Shown piece by piece: positions 24,801 through 31,354 of a DNA stretch of 40,686 bases. A program made the position numbers and the translations under genes. Within the stretch, counting starts at the first letter, position 1, and every line of letters starts with the position of its first letter. The notes beneath the pieces are model-generated. The model searched no databases, was not told the DNA's origin, and saw only the letters and a program-made list of their open reading frames with translations. The stretch comes from an uncultured Clostridia bacterium (GTDB taxonomy: Bacteria > Bacillota > Clostridia > Christensenellales > Borkfalkiaceae), in assembly GCA_944368065.1 (NCBI GenBank), contig CALVWV010000015.1, positions 1 through 40,686 on the forward strand. Direction: 5' to 3'.

Positions 24801-24952
24801 ACGGCAGAGCAGAAAAGGTGCTTAAAGCCGCAAACTTTGCAAAGGACGTGCTCGCCGACAGCGTGGAGGAGGGCGAAGCTCCTTCAGGCGCATTTGCAAA
24901 GGAGCAGAACATCAACGGCGATAAAGCCTTGATTGCCCTTGCAAAGAAGTAA
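21803..24952 (+). CDS. ileS: Isoleucine--tRNA ligase
   Basis: 1049-residue class-I synthetase that charges tRNA-Ile. It has the HIGH motif in NGKPHIGHI, KMSKHKGN as the KMSKS loop, the editing domain (TTPWTLPSN, GVVHIAPAFGEDD), zinc-type CxxC pairs (CPRCG, CPDCG, CPKCG) and an anticodon-binding C-terminal region. Its length, and the lack of the C-terminal four-Cys zinc module of the ~930-residue E. coli form, place it with the long 'type 2' enzymes. That class is often mupirocin-insensitive, so insensitivity is an inference here. AAGGAG lies before ATG 21803. It is controlled by the T-box upstream and followed by a GC-rich hairpin. Confidence 0.97.
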   Translation: MYKKVDTTLNFPEREKEIAEFWKDNDIFEKSVKSNEGAEEFSFYDGPPTANGKPHIGHILTRVMKDLIPRYQTMKGKHVLRKAGWDTHGLPVELEVEKMLGMDGKQDIEKYGIEPFIKQCKQSVWKYKSEWEKMSERVGYWADMENPYVTYDDNYIESEWWALKTMHEKGLLYKGHKIVPYCPRCGTALSSHEVAQGYKLVKENSVVARFRVNGEENRYILAWTTTPWTLPSNVALCMNPDEPYVEIESEGVRYILAKALVNNFFEDYKIIAEKSGKEWEGLEYEPLFAETTAEVKRISPSGKPAKAHYVVCDGYVTMGDGTGVVHIAPAFGEDDYKVGKRYNLPVVQLVNERGCFDERFPELNGIFAKKADKIIIEMLEKQGSLFRVVPFEHDYPHCWRCDTPLLYYARSSWFIEVTKVKEQLKASNRSVNWMPETIKEGRMGNFLENVIDWGLSRDRYWGTPLPVWICPDCGEIEVIGSKKELKEKCGIPADKDIELHRPYLDNLTCKCPKCGGAMKRTPEVIDCWFDSGSMPFAQYHYPFEHVDLFKETFPADFISEAVDQTRGWFYTLLVVNTILFGKAPFKNCIVLGHVNDKNGIKMSKHKGNVVDPWTVLDKQGADAVRWYFYTSSAPWLPSRFYEEAVSEAQRKYLGTLWNTYAFFTLYAEIDKYNPAEYSLKDCKLSLMDKWILSKLNSLVKLVDEHLARYEITESSRAIQDFADVLSNWYVRRCRERYWGSDMTDDKAAAYTTLYTVLVTLAKVTAPYTPFVAEMMYLNLVPQFYKDAPESVHLCRFPEADESLIDAELERGMDGVLNIVVNGRSARNAGNLKNRQPLAEMVVVSEKPLNLSEEEKAIVLEELNVKKMTVANDASLYIKHRLKPQLKTLGPKYGKQLGAISKFLAECNAEEVLAAIRKNGEYVIEGLGVSLVLDDLQVFSDSANGYVAQSDKGITVALSTALTEELIDEGVEREIISKIQNMRKEAGFEVTDRIKVYFRADGRAEKVLKAANFAKDVLADSVEEGEAPSGAFAKEQNINGDKALIALAKK

Positions 24953-25015
24953 AATGAGTGCGCGCAAGGCAATCTGAAGTTTTTGACGCGCATGAATATG
25001 ATAAAATAGCAGTTC

Positions 25016-25052
25016 AAAGCGCCGCGGAAGGTTATACCTGACGCGGCGCTTT
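25016..25052 (+). terminator. Hairpin after ileS
   Basis: AAAGCGCCGCG pairs with CGCGGCGCTTT; only three T follow before CATAC. It is a probable, somewhat weak terminator. Confidence 0.55.
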
Positions 25053-25069
25053 CATACTTTATAAGTATG
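25053..25069 (+). promoter_or_regulatory. Palindrome covering the feoA start codon
   Basis: CATACTT-TAT-AAGTATG is a perfect 7-3-7 inverted repeat whose last three bases are the feoA ATG. No Shine-Dalgarno precedes the start. It could be a regulator site or an RNA stem hiding the start. Confidence 0.45.
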
Positions 25070-25288
25070 ACTGTACTTGATCTTACCGCGGGCGAAAGCG
25101 CGGAAATAGTAAAGGTAGGCGCAAGCGGAGGGGCGGCGGAAAGGTTGTTTTCTTTAGGCTTCACGCGCGGAAGATATGTGACCGTGCTCGGCTGGTCGAT
25201 ATTAAAAAGCAGCGTGCTTTTGCAGTGCGGCTCTGTAAGGCTTGCCGCCCGCAGGACGATAGCTCAGAAAATCGAGGTGAGAAAATGA
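25067..25288 (+). CDS. feoA: Ferrous iron transport protein A
   Basis: 73-residue SH3-like protein of the FeoA family. It opens with the typical MTVLDLTAGESAEIVKV, then RLFSLGFTRGRYVTVL, and ends with the VRLAARRTIAQKIEV strand (canonical: ...LALRRSEAxxIxV). FeoA is cytosolic and binds FeoB to support Fe2+ uptake. The gene overlaps feoB by 4 bases (ATGA), so translation is coupled. ATG 25067 has no ribosome binding site and lies inside a palindrome. The 3' part of the ileS-feoA gap contains the ileS hairpin, and no strong promoter for feoA is seen. Confidence 0.87.
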   Translation: MTVLDLTAGESAEIVKVGASGGAAERLFSLGFTRGRYVTVLGWSILKSSVLLQCGSVRLAARRTIAQKIEVRK

Positions 25289-26943
25289 AAATCGTCCTCG
25301 CCGGCAATCCCAATGCGGGCAAAACTACCCTTTTCAACGCGCTTACAAAAAGCAAGCTTAAAACGGGCAACTGGCACGGTGTAACCACCCGCCCCGCAAG
25401 CAAATTATGCGGCGGCATAACTTATGTGGACGTGCCCGGCATGTACTCTTTCAACCCATATTCCATGGAAGAAAATTCCGCAGCCGAGGAAATAAGGTCT
25501 GCCGACATCGTAATTAACGTGGCGGACGGGCTTACGCTTAAAAATTCGCTCGTGCTGACGCGCACAATCCTTTCCATGAACAAGCGCACGGTGCTATATG
25601 TCACCAAACTCAGACAGCTTAAAAGGCGGGGCGGCAGGCTGGACGCGGCGGCGCTTTCGCAGATTTTAGGCATTGAGGTGGTTACGGATTTAAAAGAACT
25701 TAAGCGCATTTTAAAAAATCCGTCCGATATAAAATCCGTGCAAAACAGAAGTACAGCATCTGCAAAAATCGGATTGGATAAGGCATATTACGGGGGCAAT
25801 TGCTCTCTTACCCGCGCGGAGAAGCTGTTCTATAACAGATATTTCGCCCTTGCGTTTTTTATTGCCGCCGTACTTTTGATGTTCTTCATGGCTTTTTTCC
25901 CCGGCATGCCGGGCGACGCCCTGAAAGGACTTACGGAAAATCTCATAAACGAAAAACTTGGCGGCGCTGTAAAAAACATTCTTCCCGACGGCAAAGTGCG
26001 CTCGCTTGTCTGCGACGGAATCATAGGCGGCGCGGGCGGGGTGCTTTCGTTTATCCCTCAGCTTGCCGTTCTGTTTTTGTTTCTCACGCTTCTCGACGAA
26101 AGCGGAGTGATGTCGGCGCTTTCTTTCGTGACGGACGGCGTATTCCAGAAGGTTAAGCTTTCGGGCAGGGCGGCATTTTCGCTCATTTCGGGCTTCGGTT
26201 GTACGGCGGCGGCAATTCTGACGACGCGCGGCTTTACCTCGCGTTCAACGCAGCGCCGCGCCATAGCCGTGCTCGCCTATATCCCGTGCGGCGCAAAAAT
26301 GCCGGTATTTTTAACGCTTTTGTCTCCGCTGTTTTCCAATCCGTTCCCCGCAATCAGCGCGCTTTATTTTGCGGGCATTGCCATAGCAATGACAGCGTGC
26401 AGACTTTCCGGCGGAGGGGAGGAAGAGCTTTTGTCCGAAGTTGCGCCCGTGGCTCTGCCGTCGGCTGGCGTTGTAATAAAAAAGTTGTATTTTTACATAA
26501 AAGGGTTTATAATTAAGGTAGCGACCGTAGTAATGCTGTTCTGTGTGGTAAGCTGGGTGCTTTCCAACTTCACCTTCACATTTTCGCCTTGCGGCATAGA
26601 AGACAGCATGCTTGCAGATTTAAGCAGATTTATTCTGCCGTTTTTCCGCGCTATGGGGCTCGATGACTGGCGGCTTGCATACGCCATGATTTCGGGCTTT
26701 GCCGCAAAGGAGAACGTAGCCGCCACTATCGGAATGCTTATGCCCGAGGGCGCGGGGCTGGGTATGGCTTCGGGTGTTGCGGCAAGCGTGTTTATACTCA
26801 CCTGTCCCGCGTGCGTTTCGGCGTTTTCCGCCTCGTGCAGGGAAATAGGTTTTAAGGCTACTTTCAAATATTTCTGCATTCAGCTCATAGGCGCATTTCT
26901 TGCGGCATATGCCGTGCATTTTATTCTTTCGCTTGCACTCTGA
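25285..26943 (+). CDS. feoB: Ferrous iron transporter B (short, G4 motif altered)
   Basis: 552 residues, against 650-770 for most FeoB. The N-terminal G-domain has G1 GNPNAGKTT (7-15), the G2 region NWHGVTT and G3 DVPG. Where G4 NxxD is expected, before KRRG, the sequence is VTKLRQL, so the guanine-specifying Asp is absent. The linker after the G-domain is short, and membrane helices start about residue 190. The two GATE halves are recognisable (GFGCTAAAILTTR, CGAKMPVF, SGFAAKENVAATIG), with CPAC near the end. It imports Fe2+ across the membrane. The start at ATG 25285 (after GAGGTG) overlaps the feoA stop. The next gene begins 8 bases after its stop. Confidence 0.92.
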   Translation: MKIVLAGNPNAGKTTLFNALTKSKLKTGNWHGVTTRPASKLCGGITYVDVPGMYSFNPYSMEENSAAEEIRSADIVINVADGLTLKNSLVLTRTILSMNKRTVLYVTKLRQLKRRGGRLDAAALSQILGIEVVTDLKELKRILKNPSDIKSVQNRSTASAKIGLDKAYYGGNCSLTRAEKLFYNRYFALAFFIAAVLLMFFMAFFPGMPGDALKGLTENLINEKLGGAVKNILPDGKVRSLVCDGIIGGAGGVLSFIPQLAVLFLFLTLLDESGVMSALSFVTDGVFQKVKLSGRAAFSLISGFGCTAAAILTTRGFTSRSTQRRAIAVLAYIPCGAKMPVFLTLLSPLFSNPFPAISALYFAGIAIAMTACRLSGGGEEELLSEVAPVALPSAGVVIKKLYFYIKGFIIKVATVVMLFCVVSWVLSNFTFTFSPCGIEDSMLADLSRFILPFFRAMGLDDWRLAYAMISGFAAKENVAATIGMLMPEGAGLGMASGVAASVFILTCPACVSAFSASCREIGFKATFKYFCIQLIGAFLAAYAVHFILSLAL

Positions 26944-26951
26944 TAAACTTT

Positions 26952-27770
26952 ATGAAAAGATTCACCGTTCGGCGCGCCGCCGATTTGAAAACTTTTACCG
27001 ACGAAACGTATCCGCAGGGCAGTTTTGCCTTTGCGGCGCTTCTGCGTTCGCGCGATATAAGGGTAAACGGCGCGCGTACGGGCAAAAACATAAAACTTTG
27101 CGTCGGGGACGAGGTAGTTTACTATACCACTCCCGCACAGGAGGGCAAGCCCAGCCATAACATAATTTATTCGGACGAAAATATAATTGTCTGCGACAAA
27201 TACAGCGGAGTTTCCACGGAGGGGCTCTTTTCCGAGCTTTTGCAAAGCGGCAGATATTTTGCCGTGCACAGACTGGACAGAAACACCGAAGGTCTGATAA
27301 TCTTTGCAAAAAATCAAGAGTCGGAAAAAGAGCTTCTGTCGGCTTTTAAGGAGCGGCGAATAAGAAAGACGTACCTTGCGCTTGTCAAAGATAATTTTAA
27401 AAAAGACGGGGATTTGCTTACAGCCTACCTTTGCAAGGACGAAAAAACTTCCCTCGTAAAAATTTCGGATACTCCCCGCGCGGGTTTTGTTAAGATTGTG
27501 ACCGAATACAAGGTGCTTGAAAGGGATGGGGGGCTTGCGCTCGTGCAGATAAAACTGCACACGGGCAGAACTCATCAGATACGCGCACATATGGCGCATA
27601 TAGGTTGTCCGCTCCTCGGCGACGAAAAGTACGGCGACGGTGCGCTCAATGCAAAGTACGGCGCGCGGCGTCAGCGTCTGGTTGCAAAATACATATCTTT
27701 TGACCTTTGCGGCGCGCTTTCATACCTCAACGATAAAGTTTTCGAAAGTTCGTTTTTCCCTGAAAAATAA
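26952..27770 (+). CDS. RluA-family 23S rRNA/tRNA pseudouridine synthase
   Basis: 272 residues. The catalytic motif HRLDRNTEGLIIFAK (Asp in RLD) and the C-terminal LHTGRTHQIRAHMAHIG are diagnostic for RluA/RluC/RluD synthases, which convert uridine to pseudouridine in structured RNA. An N-terminal S4-like segment (TYPQGSFAFAALLRSRDIRVNGARTG with GDEVVYY) is present but its start is atypical. It is slightly shorter than RluD (~300). Which site it modifies cannot be told. It starts 8 bases after feoB, without a good ribosome binding site, so it is probably carried on the feo transcript. That pairing appears incidental. Confidence 0.92.
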   Translation: MKRFTVRRAADLKTFTDETYPQGSFAFAALLRSRDIRVNGARTGKNIKLCVGDEVVYYTTPAQEGKPSHNIIYSDENIIVCDKYSGVSTEGLFSELLQSGRYFAVHRLDRNTEGLIIFAKNQESEKELLSAFKERRIRKTYLALVKDNFKKDGDLLTAYLCKDEKTSLVKISDTPRAGFVKIVTEYKVLERDGGLALVQIKLHTGRTHQIRAHMAHIGCPLLGDEKYGDGALNAKYGARRQRLVAKYISFDLCGALSYLNDKVFESSFFPEK

Positions 27771-27810
27771 CTTTCTGCAAAAAGATTGAATTGCGTTAAA
27801 CTGTGTTCGT

Positions 27811-27827
27811 TGCGGCATATTGCCGCA
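27811..27827. repeat. Dispersed palindrome, copy B
   Basis: TGCGGCATATTGCCGCA is a perfect 7-3-7 palindrome preceded by GTTCGT and followed by CC-AATTT. Compared with copy A at 19671, the sixth pair is C:G in place of G:C and pairing is kept. Confidence 0.75.
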
Positions 27828-27926
27828 CCAATTTCAGTTTTTGGGTAAGTTTTACGCAAAGCGGATTGGTTGAAAAGACTGCCGCTTAAATTTTAATAAT
27901 CGCGGCATATTCCGCTGTCAATTCAA

Positions 27927-27953
27927 ATACAAGCGGCAATATGCCGCTTGTAT
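27927..27953. repeat. Long perfect palindrome upstream of the AAA ATPase gene
   Basis: Arms ATACAAGCGGCA and TGCCGCTTGTAT (12 bp each) flank ATA. It ends 23 bases before the GTG start. It shares the GCGGCA/TGCCGC core with the dispersed palindromes. It could be an operator or an mRNA stem. Confidence 0.7.
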
Positions 27954-27975
27954 ACTGCAATGGAGAAGGGCGGAA

Positions 27976-28833
27976 GTGATATACCTTTCCTCGTTCCGTT
28001 TTCCCGATTGGGACACTGAGTACAATTTCAGACTTAATGAGGTAAAGCGCACGTGTTACAACACGATGTATCCTTTTTTCGTGCTATCGCGTCGCTCGTT
28101 GACGGAATTGAATTTTTCAGAGATTACCATACTTTGCGGCGGCAACGGTTCGGGCAAAACTACAGCATTGAACGTCATTGCGGAAAAACTCGGTCTGTCG
28201 CGCTCAAGTCTGTATAACCGCTCTTCGTTTTTTGAAGATTACCTCGGCTTTTGTTCTTTCGGTGCAGAGCAGGCAATGCCTGGGCAAAGCGCCGTTATAA
28301 CAAGCGACGACGTATTTTCTTACATGCTTGATATCCGCGCCGTAAACGACGGCGTTGACGGGCGCAGAGACCAGTTATTTGAAGAGTACTCTCGGGCAAA
28401 GTACGATAAGTTCAGGGTAACCTCGCTCGAGGATTACGAGAGACTGAAAAATGCCTGCGATGCCCGCAGAAAAACTCAGTCTGCGTATGTAAAAAGCCGT
28501 CTTGCGGAAAACGTACGTGAGCAGTCCAACGGCGAAAGCGCCTATTTTTATTTCACTCAGAAAATAACGCAGGGCGCTCTTTACCTCCTGGACGAGCCTG
28601 AAAACAGCCTTGCACCCGACCTTCAGTTAAAACTCAGAGATTTTCTTGCAGACAGTGCGCGTTTTTACGGCTGTCAGTTTATTATTGCTACCCATTCGCC
28701 GTTTATGCTTTCTATGCGCGGCGCAAGGATATACGACCTTGACGATGACCCCGTCAGCATAAAAAAGTGGACGGATATAAAAAACGTGCGCATGTGGTAT
28801 GAATTTTTTAAGAATAATAAAGACCTGTTTTGA
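27976..28833 (+). CDS. AAA/ABC-type ATPase (AAA_15/AAA_21-like), unknown role
   Basis: 285 residues. Walker A is GGNGSGKTT (about 56-64). A signature-like SNGES (about 178) and Walker B LYLLDEPENSLAP (about 195) follow, and the H-loop ATHSPFML ends the core. This order is that of SMC/RecF-like ATPases without a coiled coil, often found as the ATPase half of two-gene systems. No partner nuclease or toxin is next to it, so I do not call a defence system. A similar lone ATPase is common in Clostridia. It starts with GTG at 27976, with GGAG/AAGG 8-12 bases upstream, behind a 12-3-12 palindrome. It converges on the citrate synthase gene. Confidence 0.85.
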   Translation: MIYLSSFRFPDWDTEYNFRLNEVKRTCYNTMYPFFVLSRRSLTELNFSEITILCGGNGSGKTTALNVIAEKLGLSRSSLYNRSSFFEDYLGFCSFGAEQAMPGQSAVITSDDVFSYMLDIRAVNDGVDGRRDQLFEEYSRAKYDKFRVTSLEDYERLKNACDARRKTQSAYVKSRLAENVREQSNGESAYFYFTQKITQGALYLLDEPENSLAPDLQLKLRDFLADSARFYGCQFIIATHSPFMLSMRGARIYDLDDDPVSIKKWTDIKNVRMWYEFFKNNKDLF

Positions 28834-28985
28834 ATAAAGACACGTTGTGGTTTGTTGCCGATATATAACGCCAATTTCAAAATAACTTTTGATATAAAAA
28901 CGCGAACGGGTTTTCTGATTTTTAAATAAAAGGTGAACAGATTTTCAGATTAACAAAATTGATTGTGCTTACGCAGAATTAAAAC

Positions 28986-29035
28986 AATAAAAAACCGCCC
29001 GCGCTGAAATCTCAGCGCGGGCGGATATATTTTTT
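28986..29035. terminator. Bidirectional terminator between the ATPase and citrate synthase genes
   Basis: CCGCCCGCGCTGA pairs with its complement (28995-29024). On the minus strand it runs into TTTTTT (strong, for citrate synthase); on the plus strand into ATATATTTTTTT. Confidence 0.88.
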
Positions 29036-29042
29036 TATTCAA

Positions 29043-30419
29043 CTAATCCCTTTCGGACATGGGTATATAGTCCTGATCGGGCTTTACGCAGTGGTAGGAA
29101 GGGCGGATAATTCTGTTGCCGTTTATCAGTTCTTCCATGCGGTGAGCGCTCCAGCCGCCGACCCTTGAAATGGCGAAAAGCGGAGTGTAAAGGTCGGTGG
29201 GAAGATTGAGCATCGAATATACGAAGCCTGAATAGAAGTCCACGTTTGCGCATACGGGCTTTGAAAGCTTGTGCTGTTCGTTGATAAGGCGCTTTGCCGA
29301 AGCTTCTACTGTCTCGTAAAGGTGGAATTCTTCTTCCCTGCCCTTTTCCACGGCAAGCTTTTCCGCGTACATCTTAAGTATTTCCGCCCTCGGGTCGGAA
29401 AGGGTGTACACGGCGTGTCCCATGCCGTAAATAAGGCCTGCGTGGTCAAAAGTTTCTTTCTTTAAAATTTTATCGACGTAAGCGGTTACGCTCTCTTCCT
29501 TCCAGTCGGAAACATTCTCCTTTATGTTCTGCATCATCTGCATTACTTTTATGTTCGCGCCGCCGTGCTTAGGACCTTTCAGAGAGCCCAGAGAGGCCGC
29601 CATGGAAGAGTAAGTATCCGTGCCGGAAGATGTTACTACGTGCGTGGTAAAGGTGGAGTTGTTGCCGCCGCCGTGGTCTGCGTGAAGTATAAGCGCAATA
29701 TCCAGAACCTTTGCTTCAAGGTCGGTAAAATTGCTGTCCTTCCTCAGAATGTGCAGTATATTCTGCGCGGTTGAATACGCAGGGTTCGGCTTATGAATTA
29801 TAAGCGAACCGTCGTTTGTGTTGTAATAGCGGTATGCCCTGTACGAATAAATGGCAAGCATGGGGAACTGCGCCACAAGCTGTATGCACTGGCGGAGCAC
29901 GTTGGAAATGCTTACGTTATCGGGGTCGGGGTCGTAGCTGTAAAGGTTTAAAACGCAGCGCGCAAGCATATTCATCATATCCTTGCTGGGCGACTTCATG
30001 ATGATGTCGCGCACAAAGTTGCGCGGCAGTACCCTGAACTCTGCCAGCATTTCAGAAAATTCTTCAAATTCCGTTCTGTTGGGCAGTTTGCCGAACATAA
30101 GAAGGTAAACCGTTTCTTCAAACCCGAATCTGTTTTCTGCAATGCAGTTTTTTACAAGGTCTTTGACGTCGTAGCCCTGATAGCGCAGTACGCCCGGTAT
30201 TTCCGTGCGCTTGCCGTTCTCTTCCTTCCAGGAAGTAACCTCGGAAATTTCAGTAAGTCCGCAAAGTACGCCCTTGCCGTTACTCTCTCGCAGTCCGCGC
30301 TTTACGTCGTATTTTGCATAGAGCGAAGGCTCTATCCTGTTGGAGAGCGCCGACTTTTCCGCAAGCTCGGAAATTTTGTATGAATATTTGACTAAGAGGT
30401 TGGCTTCATTAAAATCCAA
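29043..30419 (-). CDS. gltA: Citrate synthase
   Basis: 458 residues with the chosen start. It condenses oxaloacetate and acetyl-CoA. Catalytic residues fall in GPKHGGAN (His), GMGHAVYTLSDPRAE (His) and NVDFYSGFVY (Asp), the classic His-His-Asp set. SLGSLKGPKHGG and LILHADHGGGNNSTF are typical of the long Clostridial form. The start is TTG at 30419, because GGAG (30432-30429) lies 9 bases upstream; a TTG at 30434 lies over that ribosome binding site and is less likely. There is no usable ATG. It has its own strong promoter. No aconitase or isocitrate dehydrogenase gene is nearby, so it may serve glutamate synthesis rather than a full cycle (inference). Confidence 0.95.
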   Translation of the reverse strand: MDFNEANLLVKYSYKISELAEKSALSNRIEPSLYAKYDVKRGLRESNGKGVLCGLTEISEVTSWKEENGKRTEIPGVLRYQGYDVKDLVKNCIAENRFGFEETVYLLMFGKLPNRTEFEEFSEMLAEFRVLPRNFVRDIIMKSPSKDMMNMLARCVLNLYSYDPDPDNVSISNVLRQCIQLVAQFPMLAIYSYRAYRYYNTNDGSLIIHKPNPAYSTAQNILHILRKDSNFTDLEAKVLDIALILHADHGGGNNSTFTTHVVTSSGTDTYSSMAASLGSLKGPKHGGANIKVMQMMQNIKENVSDWKEESVTAYVDKILKKETFDHAGLIYGMGHAVYTLSDPRAEILKMYAEKLAVEKGREEEFHLYETVEASAKRLINEQHKLSKPVCANVDFYSGFVYSMLNLPTDLYTPLFAISRVGGWSAHRMEELINGNRIIRPSYHCVKPDQDYIPMSERD

Positions 30420-30460
30420 AATAATCAACTCCAATACTTGTATTTGCGGTAATTTTATTC

Positions 30461-30489
30461 ATAATAGCATAAATTCCCTGCTTTGTCAA
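30461..30489 (-). promoter_or_regulatory. Citrate synthase promoter
   Basis: On the minus strand TTGACA (30489-30484), 17 bases, TATTAT (30466-30461), about 30-40 bases before the start codon. Confidence 0.88.
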
Positions 30490-30701
30490 ATGATTAAAAG
30501 TTTTGCCTTTATTTTATGAATATTTATACAGATTAACGATTTATTATGCAAAGATACAAACTATATTATATAATTTGCCGCTTTTTTCAGCCTTTGTGTT
30601 TTTGTGCGGCGCTCGGGGGTTATAAATAAATATACCGCGATGGGCGATGCCGTATAAAAAGCATGCGCACGCGCTTTTGCGGATAAAGGAGATTTTATGA
30701 T

Positions 30702-31007
30702 ATGCAGAACGTAAAACTTATTTCCGCCGAAGAAAAGCTTGTCATAGCGCTCTACGGCGAGATAGATTCGGCCATTTCAGAGGATTTTTACGCGCAGGTA
30801 ATAGCCATTTACAATCACGATAAAAAGGACATACAGTTCGATTGCTCGGCGCTTACCTTTATAGACAGTACCACGCTCGGCACATTCGTAAAAATATTCA
30901 AGCACCTCAAACAGGACGGGCACACGTTCGTGCTTAAGAACGTACAGCAAAGGATTAAAAAACTGTTCCAGATCTGCGCGCTCGATACTATTATGGAGAT
31001 AGACTGA
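30702..31007 (+). CDS. STAS-domain anti-anti-sigma factor (SpoIIAA/RsbV-like)
   Basis: 101 residues. The single STAS domain is marked by FDCSALTFIDSTTLGTF. The family's phospho-site motif DSSGLG/DSTGLG reads DSTTLG here, so the phosphorylatable position is Thr or the preceding Ser. In partner switching, the unphosphorylated antagonist binds the anti-sigma kinase and frees the sigma factor. AAAGGAG lies 9 bases before ATG 30702. It is the first gene of a four-gene block in which every junction overlaps by 1-4 bases. Its stop overlaps the next start (TGATG). Confidence 0.88.
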   Translation: MQNVKLISAEEKLVIALYGEIDSAISEDFYAQVIAIYNHDKKDIQFDCSALTFIDSTTLGTFVKIFKHLKQDGHTFVLKNVQQRIKKLFQICALDTIMEID

Positions 31008-31354
31008 TGAAAGAATTATCGGTTAAGTTTGACCTTTCGGACAGTGAATTTTATACGGCTTTAAGGCTGGTTGCGGGCGCATTCTGCTCCATAGGAGAAA
31101 AGGACGTCGACGCCGCCGAAGATTTTAAGGTTTGCGTGACGGAAAGCGCACTTATTTTAAAAAACTGCGGCTTTAAAAGCGTAAACGCTGTATTCAGCGC
31201 GCAGGACGGCGTAAAGGCCGTGCTTACAGGCGAGGGCGGCAATCCCGCAGATGCCGAAAACGAGCTTTCGCTTGCGCTTATAGGCGCGCTGGTGGAAAAG
31301 TGCGGCATAGAAAAGTGCGGCGGTGTGATAAATTCGGTAACGCTTGAATTATGA
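31007..31354 (+). CDS. Degenerate anti-sigma/HATPase-like protein, uncertain
   Basis: 115 residues between the antagonist and the sigma gene, the slot held by spoIIAB or rsbW in Bacillus. The sequence DFKVCVTESALILKNCG resembles the N-box region of RsbW-like kinases (DxKxAVxEAxxNxxxH). The key Asn is not four residues after the Glu, and there is no DxGxG or GRGL loop. I infer either a non-ATP-binding relative or an unrelated small regulator. The overlaps on both sides (TGATG at its start, ATGA with the sigma gene) show it is translated as part of the block. The protein fold cannot be decided from sequence alone. Confidence 0.6.
   Translation: MKELSVKFDLSDSEFYTALRLVAGAFCSIGEKDVDAAEDFKVCVTESALILKNCGFKSVNAVFSAQDGVKAVLTGEGGNPADAENELSLALIGALVEKCGIEKCGGVINSVTLEL

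Noticed and set aside
24981-24998. TTGACG..TAAAAT as a promoter for feoA
   Set aside because: The spacing is about 13 bases, too short for sigma-A, and the ileS hairpin lies between it and feoA.
27976-28833. Lone ATPase as part of a defence system
   Set aside because: No nuclease, toxin or reverse-transcriptase partner is adjacent, and its neighbours are housekeeping genes, so a defence label is not supported.
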